Shown here: positions 17,285 to 24,712 of the stretch, piece after piece
Position numbering within the stretch: position 1 is the first letter of the stretch
Layout: every line of letters begins with the position of its first letter
From: Bradyrhizobium sp. 164
GTDB lineage: Bacteria > Pseudomonadota > Alphaproteobacteria > Rhizobiales > Xanthobacteraceae
Assembly: GCF_023073715.1 (NCBI RefSeq)
Contig: NZ_JADPKA010000029.1
Coordinates: 62,001 to 126,000, forward strand
Direction: 5' to 3'
DNA: 64,000 nt
Notes under the pieces: model-generated
Database searches by the model: none
The model's input: the letters and a program-made list of their open reading frames with translations, nothing else
What the model was told of the DNA's origin: nothing
Made by a program: the position numbers and the translations under genes

Positions 17285-18031
17285 ATGTCGGGCGACCCCA
17301 TCAAACCGCGCGGCGATGCCGTCTCGACGAAAGCCGGCGGCGCAGTGCCGCAGGCCGGAACGTCCACCTCGGATGACATTGCCGCCTTTGTCGCCAAGGC
17401 GCGTGCGTTGTCACCGCATGCGCCCGGCGCGAGGGGGCGGCTGATCTTCGCGCTGGATGCGACGATGAGCCGGCAGCCGACCTGGGACATGGCCTGCGCG
17501 CTCCAAGCCGACATGTTTCGCGAGACTGCGGCGCTCGGCAGCCTCGACGTCCGGCTCGTCTACTATCGCGGCTTCAACGAATGCCGTGCGACGGCGTGGA
17601 TCTCCGACAGCGCCAGGCTTGCGACGCTGATGAGCAAGATCGATTGCCGCGGCGGCGACACCCAGATCGGCAAGGTGCTGAGCGAGGCCCGGCGCGAGGC
17701 CGTCGCGTCCGGCGTGCGGGCCGTCGTCTTCGTTGGCGATGCCATGGAGGAGAACGCCGACGAACTCTGCGCCAGGGCCGGCGAGCTTGGCATGCTCAAG
17801 GTGCCGGTGTTTGTGTTTCAGGAAGGCCATGACGCCGTGGCCGAGCGGACCTTTCGCGAGATCGCGCGCCTGACCGGCGGTGCCTGGTGCCGGTTCGATC
17901 CTGGCGCGGCGGCGCAGTTGCGCGAGCTGTTGCGGGCGGCCGCGGCTTACGCCGCCGGCGGCCGTGAAGCGCTGCTGGAATTGGCGAAGAGCGCGAGCGC
18001 TGCGGCGAAGCTGATCGGCCAGATGAGGTAG
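17285..18031 (+). CDS. VWA domain-containing protein
   Basis: The 248-residue cytosolic protein contains a von Willebrand A fold: a metal-site strand LIFALDATMSR (DxTxS, residues about 59-65), a segment CRGGDTQIGKVL (the Thr of the second MIDAS loop) and VVFVGDAMEEN (third-loop Asp). Such domains bind Mg2+ and mediate protein contacts. No signal peptide or other domain is visible. It is followed 72 bases later by a membrane J-domain gene on the same strand, suggesting a shared transcript. The MIDAS is slightly non-standard, with Thr in the second position. The partner is unknown. Confidence 0.82.
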   Translation: MSGDPIKPRGDAVSTKAGGAVPQAGTSTSDDIAAFVAKARALSPHAPGARGRLIFALDATMSRQPTWDMACALQADMFRETAALGSLDVRLVYYRGFNECRATAWISDSARLATLMSKIDCRGGDTQIGKVLSEARREAVASGVRAVVFVGDAMEENADELCARAGELGMLKVPVFVFQEGHDAVAERTFREIARLTGGAWCRFDPGAAAQLRELLRAAAAYAAGGREALLELAKSASAAAKLIGQMR

Positions 18032-18103
18032 CGATCAGGCTGGCGACCGGCTGCGGAAGCTGAACGCGATGCATTTTGCCGAGAGCGCGACTATATTCCG
18101 CCC

Positions 18104-18829
18104 ATGACCCTGCTCGCCGGCGCTGTCGCCGTTATCACGCTTTATCTGCTGCTCCAGATGTTCCGCTCCGCCAATCCGGCGGTGCTGGCGCGCACCATCA
18201 AGCTCGGTGGCGGCGTGGTGGCGCTGGCGGTCGCAGCGTTCACGGGTCTGCGGGGAGAACTGGCGGTCGCGATTCCGCTCGGCATCTTCGGCGCCGGGCT
18301 GCTCGGCTGGACACCCTTGGCCAACGCCGGCTTCGGCAATGTCGGAGGGCTGTTCGGCGGCGGCGCGACGCGCGCCTCCGGACAGGCCTCGCGCGTGCGT
18401 TCGCAATTCCTCGACATGCGGCTCGACCACGACACCGGCCAGCTGACAGGCCGGATCGTTGCCGGACCTCATGCCGGGCGCGATCTCGGCGAGTTCGATC
18501 TTGCCGGCCTGCTGGCGATGGTGCCGGCGTTCGATGCCGAGAGTGTGGCCTTACTTGAAAGCTATCTGGACCGCCGGTTTCCCGCTTGGCGTCAGAACGC
18601 GCAGGGCGATGCGGCAGGGCGGCAGCGTCGCACGGCGGCGAGCGGCAAAATGACGGCGGAGGAGGCCTATCAGATCCTTGGCTTGCAGCCGGGCGCGGGG
18701 CGTGACGACATCAGCAGGGCTCACAAGTCCCTGATGAAGAAACTCCATCCCGACCAGGGGGGCTCGACGTATCTCGCTGCCCGTGTAAACGAGGCCAAGG
18801 ATACTCTGCTTCGTACGCATAACGGCTAA
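18104..18829 (+). CDS. Membrane-anchored J-domain (DnaJ-like) protein
   Basis: The 241-residue protein begins with hydrophobic segments (LLAGAVAVITLYLLLQMF and VVALAVAAFTGLRGELAVAIPLGIFGAGLLG), then a linker, and ends with a J-domain (about residues 182-241) carrying the HPD tripeptide in KKLHPDQGG. The HPDQGG sequence and C-terminal position resemble mitochondrial TIM14/Pam18 and their alphaproteobacterial relatives, which recruit DnaK/Hsp70 to the membrane. It lies downstream of the VWA gene and upstream of a convergent carboxypeptidase gene. The J-domain is certain; the client is unknown. Confidence 0.88.
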   Translation: MTLLAGAVAVITLYLLLQMFRSANPAVLARTIKLGGGVVALAVAAFTGLRGELAVAIPLGIFGAGLLGWTPLANAGFGNVGGLFGGGATRASGQASRVRSQFLDMRLDHDTGQLTGRIVAGPHAGRDLGEFDLAGLLAMVPAFDAESVALLESYLDRRFPAWRQNAQGDAAGRQRRTAASGKMTAEEAYQILGLQPGAGRDDISRAHKSLMKKLHPDQGGSTYLAARVNEAKDTLLRTHNG

Positions 18830-18999
18830 CTCCGGCACCACGCTACAAACGCCCGTACCGCGTGAGCTCCGCTTGCTCTGTCTGCCGTCGCCCCGATGCC
18901 CGCCATTGTCGGCGTGGTCGATCCCTTGAGGAAAGTTTTAACCGTAAATTGTTGACGAGAGGTTGTCGCGGAACAGCCTCGGCGTCACCCCAAAACGAA

Positions 19000-19022
19000 A
19001 ATGCCCGCGCAAGGCGGGCATT
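19000..19022 (-). terminator. Rho-independent terminator of the D,D-carboxypeptidase gene
   Basis: The hairpin ATGCCCGC-GCAAG-GCGGGCAT is followed, on the minus strand, by a T-rich tail (TTTTCGTTTT). It lies 22 bases beyond the carboxypeptidase stop and matches an intrinsic terminator for that gene. Confidence 0.8.
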
Positions 19023-19043
19023 TGCTTTGAGAGACTCGAGAGA

Positions 19044-20876
19044 TCAGTTGCGCACGGTGATGCAGGAGATTTCGGCGCGCTTCAGGGTGCGGCAGACCGC
19101 TTCGGCCTGGTCGCGCTCGAGCCCGGCGAAGCGGGCACGGTAGAGCTTGCGATTGTCCTTGGCGACGACCGGCTCGGTGAACGGGTCGGCCTTGCTGAGC
19201 AGGCCGCGGGCCGAGCTGCGGGCGGCGTCGATGCGTTGCTGGGCTTCGCTCTCGCTCTCGAGCGCACCGACCTGGACGATCCAGCCGCTGTGGGTGACGA
19301 CTGGCTTGGTCGTGGCGCTCATCTGGATTGGCCGCGGCGCCGGATCGGCGGAAGCAAGCTTCGGAGCGGCCGGGGCGGGAGCGGCGGCGGGTGCGGCTGG
19401 CAGCACGCCGAGGATGCCGTTGCCGGTGCCGAAGCCCGCCGGCTGCCGTGGCAGCTCGGTGCGGGCGATCTCGGACTTCGGCGCTTCCGGCTGGCTCGGG
19501 ATTTCGGGCCTGTTGATGAGATCGGCCCGGGCGACGACGGCGCCGGACGTTTCCGGGACATCGGACCGGGACGGAATGGTGTTCGTGACCGGTGGCGACA
19601 CCTGCGCCGGGGCAGCGGAGGCGACTTTCACGGCGCCGGCCTTGACCTGAACGGTCTTGACCCGGACCGGCTTCATCGGTTCGGACGAGCCGGGGATGAT
19701 GGACAGCGGCTGGCTTGAGATCACGCCATTGGTGAGCGGCGCCGGCTCGATCTTGGCTTCAGCCGGGCGAACTTCAGGCTTGGCCTGAGCCGGCGGCATC
19801 GCGGCAGTCGCAGCCGCCAGCGTCGACAGACGCGCGGCAAGGCGGGACGAGGCGGCCTCGGGAGCAGGGGCCGCCGCGGCCTGGACCTGCGGGGCAGAGC
19901 GTGGAGCATCCGAGGCGTCGGCGACCTCGGCACTGGCGTCGGCGCCGTTGCGCTCGGTGACGGCGGCGACGGTGTGGGTGGTCGCGCCCTTCTCGAGATT
20001 CTCCGCGAGCAGATTGCGCATGATCGCGTCGCGGGAGCTGCCGCTGCGGCCGCCGAGCACAACGCCGATCAGATGGCGATTGCCGCGGCGCATCGAGGTG
20101 ACGAGGTTGAAACCGGAAGCGCGGGTGTAGCCGGTCTTGATGCCGTCCACGCCCTCGACATTGCCGAGCAGGTGATTGTGGTTCCGGATCGACTGTCCGC
20201 GCCAGTTGAACGAGGCGGTCGCGAAGTAGCGATAGTAGCGCGGGAAGCGCTCCTGGATGGCGCGGCCGAGCGTGGCCTGGTCGCGTGCGGTCGTCACCTG
20301 CTCGTCGTTCGGCAGGCCCGAAGCGTTGCGATAGACGGTCTTGGACATGCCGAGCGCGCGTGCCTTGCGCGTCATCATCTGGGCGAAATCGCTCTCGTCG
20401 CCGCCGATCGTTTCTGCGATCACCACGGCGGCGTCATTGGCGGAACGCGTCACGAGGCCCTTGATCGCGTCCTCGACGCGGATGGTCTGGCCGGGGCGGA
20501 GGTTGAGCTTGGTCGGATCTTGGTCGGCGGCATGCTGCGACACCGGCATCTCGCTGTCGAGCTTCAGCTTGCCGGATTCGAGGCGCTCGAACAGCAAGTA
20601 GAGCGTCATGATCTTGGTGAGCGAGGCGGGGTGACGCAGTGCGTCGGGGCTGGTCGACTGGAGCACCGTGCCGGAATTGCCGTCGACAATGATGGACGCA
20701 AATTTTGAGCTGGAGCTCTCGGACACCTCGCGCTGCACCCGATGGTGCGCGTAATGGCGCCGGTGGCGCCGTGCTTCGGCAGCGTCGGTGGTGACGATGA
20801 TTACGGTGGTGACCGTAAGAAGCCCGAAAACGCCAACCCGCGCCAAGCGCGAGGCAGACAAGTTGTTACGAAGCAT
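19044..20876 (-). CDS. D-alanyl-D-alanine carboxypeptidase with C-terminal SPOR domain
   Basis: The 610-residue periplasmic protein has a signal peptide (GVFGLLTVTTVIIVTT) and a peptidase S11 domain (about residues 55-310). The three catalytic motifs are SLTK (Ser85-Lys88), SAN (145-147) and KTG (247-249). A long Ala/Pro-rich linker (about 320-520) leads to a SPOR domain (about 530-610, GWIVQVGALESE) that binds denuded glycan strands at division sites. It trims the terminal D-Ala from peptidoglycan pentapeptides, and the SPOR domain probably targets it to the septum. Length exceeds simple DacA/DacC enzymes (about 400). A terminator follows. Gene order near mipZ fits a division role. Confidence 0.93.
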   Translation of the reverse strand: MLRNNLSASRLARVGVFGLLTVTTVIIVTTDAAEARRHRRHYAHHRVQREVSESSSSKFASIIVDGNSGTVLQSTSPDALRHPASLTKIMTLYLLFERLESGKLKLDSEMPVSQHAADQDPTKLNLRPGQTIRVEDAIKGLVTRSANDAAVVIAETIGGDESDFAQMMTRKARALGMSKTVYRNASGLPNDEQVTTARDQATLGRAIQERFPRYYRYFATASFNWRGQSIRNHNHLLGNVEGVDGIKTGYTRASGFNLVTSMRRGNRHLIGVVLGGRSGSSRDAIMRNLLAENLEKGATTHTVAAVTERNGADASAEVADASDAPRSAPQVQAAAAPAPEAASSRLAARLSTLAAATAAMPPAQAKPEVRPAEAKIEPAPLTNGVISSQPLSIIPGSSEPMKPVRVKTVQVKAGAVKVASAAPAQVSPPVTNTIPSRSDVPETSGAVVARADLINRPEIPSQPEAPKSEIARTELPRQPAGFGTGNGILGVLPAAPAAAPAPAAPKLASADPAPRPIQMSATTKPVVTHSGWIVQVGALESESEAQQRIDAARSSARGLLSKADPFTEPVVAKDNRKLYRARFAGLERDQAEAVCRTLKRAEISCITVRN

Positions 20877-21159
20877 GGAACCCCGTCCCCGTTTCTGACT
20901 TGATCACCGGCTCGTGAGGCAAAATTGTGCCCAATCGACCCGGGATCATTACCTGCTCAGGCTGTCCCTCCGCTGATGTTCACCGCGGGGGACGTTTGGA
21001 CCTGAGCCGCTGTTCTGGCTAAGGTGATGTTCTCAAACGGCTTTGGCCGCCTGCGAAAGTGAACACGTCCAGGGAATCAGGGTAGGGGGCCGCGGTTTCC
21101 AAAAGCTTAAGGAACCCTTGCGGAAAACCCCGGGAATCTTCGCGATTTAAATCTGCTTT

Positions 21160-21172
21160 TGTGCGACGCACA
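21160..21172. promoter_or_regulatory. Palindrome TGTGCGACGCACA upstream of phasin
   Basis: This perfect 13-bp palindrome lies directly upstream of the -35 element of the phasin promoter and is identical to the site at 16143. With the related site at 21189 it forms a pair spaced 29 bases apart (about three helical turns). This is a plausible dimer operator for a PHA-responsive repressor. Confidence 0.55.
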
Positions 21173-21178
21173 AGATTC

Positions 21179-21206
21179 TTGACTTTTTTGTGCGCTGCAC
21201 TAATTG
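21179..21206 (+). promoter_or_regulatory. Phasin promoter with overlapping operator
   Basis: A sigma-70-like -35 element TTGACT (21179-21184) and a -10 element TAATTG (21201-21206) are separated by 16 bases. Between them lies TGTGCGCTGCACT (21189-21201), a variant of the palindrome at 21160. A bound repressor would occlude the promoter. The gene starts 58 bases further on. Confidence 0.5.
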
Positions 21207-21263
21207 TAGGCAAAGTCAGGGAGCCGGGGCTTCCCGACGAGAGCCAGGGAAAAGGATTCCGAC

Positions 21264-21602
21264 ATGTTCAAGGTTGAAGACTTTCAGAACTACGGGAAAG
21301 AGCAGTTCGAGCAGTGCGTCGCCTCCGCGACCTCCGTGCAGCACGGCCTTCAGGCGATCGCGAGCGCTTATGGCGACTACACCAAGAAGTCGTTCGAAGA
21401 CACCAAGTCCTTCGTCGAAAAGCTCTCGGGCGTGAAGTCGCTGGACAAGGCGATGGAAGCGCAGACCGATTTCGCCCGTTCCGCCTACGAGACCTTCGTT
21501 GCGGAATCGCAGAAGATCGCCGGTCTCTACAGCGACCTCGCCAAGCAGGCGCTCAAGCCGGTCGAGACCATTGTGTCGAAGTTCACCCCGGCTGCGAACT
21601 GA
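21264..21602 (+). CDS. Phasin family protein
   Basis: The 112-residue, all-helical, amphipathic protein (MFKVEDFQNYGKEQFEQCV... and FARSAYETFVAESQKIAGLYSDLAKQALKP) fits the phasin_2 family of rhizobial granule-associated proteins. Phasins coat polyhydroxybutyrate granules and control their size and number. It starts after an AGGGAAAAGGA ribosome site and ends with a strong terminator, so it is monocistronic. A palindromic repressor-like operator in its promoter fits control by PhaR. No pha synthase gene is nearby. Confidence 0.9.
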   Translation: MFKVEDFQNYGKEQFEQCVASATSVQHGLQAIASAYGDYTKKSFEDTKSFVEKLSGVKSLDKAMEAQTDFARSAYETFVAESQKIAGLYSDLAKQALKPVETIVSKFTPAAN

Positions 21603-21625
21603 GCTTTCCGGGACGTCTTGGAATC

Positions 21626-21657
21626 GAAAAGCCCGGCTGATCAGCCGGGCTTTTTTT
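21626..21657 (+). terminator. Rho-independent terminator of the phasin gene
   Basis: The stem AAGCCCGGCTGATCAGCCGG with its complement is followed by TTTTTTT. It begins about 24 bases after the phasin stop. It also stands between the phasin and the convergent TadG-like gene. Confidence 0.9.
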
Positions 21658-21675
21658 GCCGGTGGGAAACGTTGA

Positions 21676-23607
21676 TCACCTCGCCAGGCGCAGCTTGCTC
21701 AGCGCGGTTCCGATCGTATTGAAAATGGTCGCGATCTCGGTCGAGCTCTTGATCTCGTAGAACTTGTCCGGGCTGCTCGCGCAATATTTGAGGATGGCCG
21801 AAGTCGGGTCGCCGCTGGTGTTCACCTGGATTGCGTAAATCGTGTACATCGATGCGCCATTGGAATCCTTGGCGTTGTGCAGGTTGTCGCACAGGACTTG
21901 CTGTCGGGCGTCAATCGAGCCGGGGAAGGTGCTGTTGCCGTAGGTGGTGGTCTGATTGCTGCCGTTGCCATATGCCGGCCAGCGGTCCTCGGTATTGAGA
22001 CCGTCAGACAACAGGATGATCACCCGATTGTAAGTGGTGTTGACGGTTCCAGTCTCTGCGGGCGCGTTCAGGGGATTGCCCTGCAGCAGAGATTGCCAGG
22101 CCCAAGCCAGGCCGACCGCCTGATTTGTGCCGCCGGTGGGTTGCATGGCGTTGACCGCCGTCTTCAATGCGCTCCAATTGTAGGTGAGCGGCATGATCGG
22201 CTTGAGCTGGGGCGAAGAGCTGTCGCTGCAATAGGCGGTGCTGTTTTCGAAATATTGGTTGGCCGGGAACAGCGTTGCGGTATTGGACGACGAAGGGGAC
22301 GTACCGGTTGCGTCGTTGGGCTGGGTGCGATCAGCGATACAGCCCGTCCATGTGTTGATCGGGTTGGTGGATGCCTGCTGCCAATTGTTCTGAACGGTGG
22401 GGGTCGGGTTGCTGGCAGTCCATTTGTTGTTGGCGAAGCCGACGACGGCGCTCACCCGCGGCTGATTCAGGTTATGGGTGAGGTCGTTCGGCCCAGGCTG
22501 TGTCCAATCGTGGGTATAGAGCTGGCCGGTGCACGATTTTCCGTTGCCGCTGCCGGTGCAACTGCAACCGGAGACGCTGTTGCCCGAGGCATCGAGCGGG
22601 CAGCTGCAGCTTGAGCTGCCGGAGCAGAACGTTCCATTGCCCGCAGACTTGCTCTCCCAGCAGCCGTTGTACATGGTGTGGGAATTGGCGTCGACGCCCG
22701 GGCAGATGTAGCCGCTCGGGGGAACAACGTTGACGCCACTGACCGTGTATTTCGAGCTGTTGTTGGTCGCTCCGCTCGTGCAGTAGAAGCCGCCGCTGTT
22801 GTTTGACCAGGGGCAGCGCGCCCCGGGTCCCACTGCGTGCCAATTCATCGGAAGACTCGCCTGGTAATTCCCGACCACGTTCGCCGGCTGTGCGGTGGGC
22901 GGATTGAGCCAGTCCGTCCAGTCAATCCAGCTCTGGCCGTAATTGCTTGCTCCGACATTGACGGTTTTGGCAAAAGGAACGAGTGAAATGTAGACGTCGC
23001 CATCGTTCTTGCTGAGCGCGCTGAGCTGGTCGATCAGGCCGCCGCTTCCGGCCACTGCATTCCTCAATGCCGTCATTTTTCCGTTCTGAGCCATCGACCC
23101 CGTGTTGTCGAGCGCGAGCGCCACGCGCATCTTCGCGTTGCCCCAGGTTGCGGTCGACGTGGTATTGAAGCCGAGCGTCGGATAGCCGGCGATCTGCATG
23201 AACATGGAATCGATGTAGCTGGAGCCTTCCAGAAGGATCTTCGCTGCCGCGCTTGTGGTCGCCGCAGTGTAGGTTGCCGTTAGCTGAACCCTTGTCTTTG
23301 CTGCCGTGTCCGCGGCTTCGCTACCGGCGAACAGGCCCTTGAAATAGTCTGCCGCTTTCTGGCTGATCTGGGACTGGGAGATGGTACCGGCTGTCAGGTC
23401 CCTCGACAGCATCAGCGCGGTCGAATCCAGGGCGGCCTGCATTGACGATCGCGCGCGGGTGGCCCGGCTGTAATCGATCGCGGCACCGACGAAGGTCAGC
23501 ACTGGGACGAGCGCGATGGCGAAGATCACCGCGATGTTGCCTTGCTCGGCCTTCCCGAAGCTGGCGAGCTGTCGACCAATGCGGCGGACAACGGGCAGGT
23601 GAAGCAT
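21676..23607 (-). CDS. TadG-like pilus-assembly/VWA protein with Cys-rich insert
   Basis: The 643-residue protein starts with a basic segment and a hydrophobic helix (GNIAVIFAIALVPVLTFVGAAIDYSRA), the N-terminus of TadE/TadG-like pseudopilins. A VWA domain follows (about residues 155 on), with the MIDAS LALDNTGSMAQ and a second part near 530-640 (IILLSDGLNTEDRW). Between them lies a long Asn/Ser/Gly-rich region with a dense cysteine cluster (CSGSSSCSCPLDASG, SGCSCTGSG, about residues 310-365). TadG-like proteins act in Flp pilus assembly. No other tad or cpa gene adjoins it, so it is an orphan; adhesion or surface function is possible. Confidence 0.82.
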   Translation of the reverse strand: MLHLPVVRRIGRQLASFGKAEQGNIAVIFAIALVPVLTFVGAAIDYSRATRARSSMQAALDSTALMLSRDLTAGTISQSQISQKAADYFKGLFAGSEAADTAAKTRVQLTATYTAATTSAAAKILLEGSSYIDSMFMQIAGYPTLGFNTTSTATWGNAKMRVALALDNTGSMAQNGKMTALRNAVAGSGGLIDQLSALSKNDGDVYISLVPFAKTVNVGASNYGQSWIDWTDWLNPPTAQPANVVGNYQASLPMNWHAVGPGARCPWSNNSGGFYCTSGATNNSSKYTVSGVNVVPPSGYICPGVDANSHTMYNGCWESKSAGNGTFCSGSSSCSCPLDASGNSVSGCSCTGSGNGKSCTGQLYTHDWTQPGPNDLTHNLNQPRVSAVVGFANNKWTASNPTPTVQNNWQQASTNPINTWTGCIADRTQPNDATGTSPSSSNTATLFPANQYFENSTAYCSDSSSPQLKPIMPLTYNWSALKTAVNAMQPTGGTNQAVGLAWAWQSLLQGNPLNAPAETGTVNTTYNRVIILLSDGLNTEDRWPAYGNGSNQTTTYGNSTFPGSIDARQQVLCDNLHNAKDSNGASMYTIYAIQVNTSGDPTSAILKYCASSPDKFYEIKSSTEIATIFNTIGTALSKLRLAR

Positions 23608-24089
23608 GACGACCCCCGAAATCTGTGGTTTGCCCGATTTCGCCCCAGGCCCTTGAAGGGTCGGTAAATGGGACCGTAGAAAGCCGGAGATATCCCGTCG
23701 AAACCGTCGCAGTCGCGCTAACGGCCGGGTTCCTGGTCAACAGGTCCAAACAGTCACAGTGGAAATTTTTGTCAAATCGATCCGGATTGATTAACCTTGG
23801 TTTGGATCGCCGGGCCGGGAATCGGGACCGCCGCGGCCGCATCGGCCAAACCTTTGCACGCTTGCGGCGAGCCGGGGGCAGGGCCATATTGCTAGCGAAC
23901 GATCCGGTTCGGACCGGACCGCTCGGAAGCGGCGATCCGGAAAGGCGGCGCGCTTGTGCGAGGCTCCGAGGTACTGAGCTGCGCCGCAGACCGTCATTCG
24001 CTTCCCTGGGGAATTTGAACGCCTGTGCCATGCCGCAACTGACTTCCAGACTGGACCTGCCAGCGGTCACCGCCGCCTCCGCTCCCCGG
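23608..24089. other. Intergenic region between tadG-like gene and clpS
   Basis: About 480 bases separate these divergent genes. An open frame crosses the region in phase with clpS but has no recognisable domain. It holds TTAACCTTGGTTT near 23792 and otherwise nothing identifiable. The promoters of both genes must lie here. Confidence 0.4.
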
Positions 24090-24422
24090 ATGAGCAACGA
24101 CGAAAACCGTTCGGGCGGCCCTTCCGGGCCGAACACGTCGGTCATTACAAAGGTCAAGCCGAAGACCAAACGGCCGAACCTGTATCGTGTGCTGATCCTC
24201 AACGATGACTACACGCCGATGGAATTCGTCGTCCATGTACTGGAGAAATTCTTCCAAAAGGACGTCGAGGCTGCGACCAAGATCATGCTGCACGTCCATC
24301 ATCACGGCATCGGCGAGTGCGGCGTATTCACCTACGAGATTGCCGAGACCAAGGTGACGCAGGTGATGGACTTCGCCCGCAAGCACCAGCATCCGCTGCA
24401 ATGCGTGATGGAAAAGAAGTAA
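24090..24422 (+). CDS. clpS: ATP-dependent Clp protease adaptor ClpS
   Basis: The 110-residue adaptor binds N-degron substrates and delivers them to ClpAP. The ClpS core is clear: [24 protein letters not shown], the [20 protein letters not shown] segment, and the C-terminal [11 protein letters not shown], including the residues that recognise the substrate N-terminus and the ClpA N-domain. The start at 24090 (MSNDENRS) gives the usual short N-terminal extension; an in-frame ATG at 24030 would add 20 residues of no known role. It lies 290 bases upstream of clpA on the same strand, the normal functional pairing. Confidence 0.94.
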   Translation: MSNDENRSGGPSGPNTSVITKVKPKTKRPNLYRVLILNDDYTPMEFVVHVLEKFFQKDVEAATKIMLHVHHHGIGECGVFTYEIAETKVTQVMDFARKHQHPLQCVMEKK

Positions 24423-24712
24423 GATGCCTCACGGCGCGCTTGAAGCCGGCTCTTGCGTAGTGGCGGTGTGATCGTCGCGCGAGGTCTGCGCGCGGCATCC
24501 GCTGCAGCCGGCAGAACTACGGAATTCTGTGCCGGCGCCGATCCCGCCCAAATCGGAACGGGTCTTGCATCGAAAATGCCGGCCTTGTGTGCAGCCGCCT
24601 GAGTCGCGGAACCGGTCTTTCGCCGCGCTCTTGTATAACTATATGTGAGAAAGGTTGTTGTTGCCTGACCGGGCGATGACGATCATGATGGTGGGGGCCA
24701 TAGAGGACGCGA

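Noticed and set aside
23792..23804. CtrA site TTAACCTTGGTTT upstream of clpS
   Set aside because: It matches only the first half of the CtrA pattern, so it was not listed as a site.
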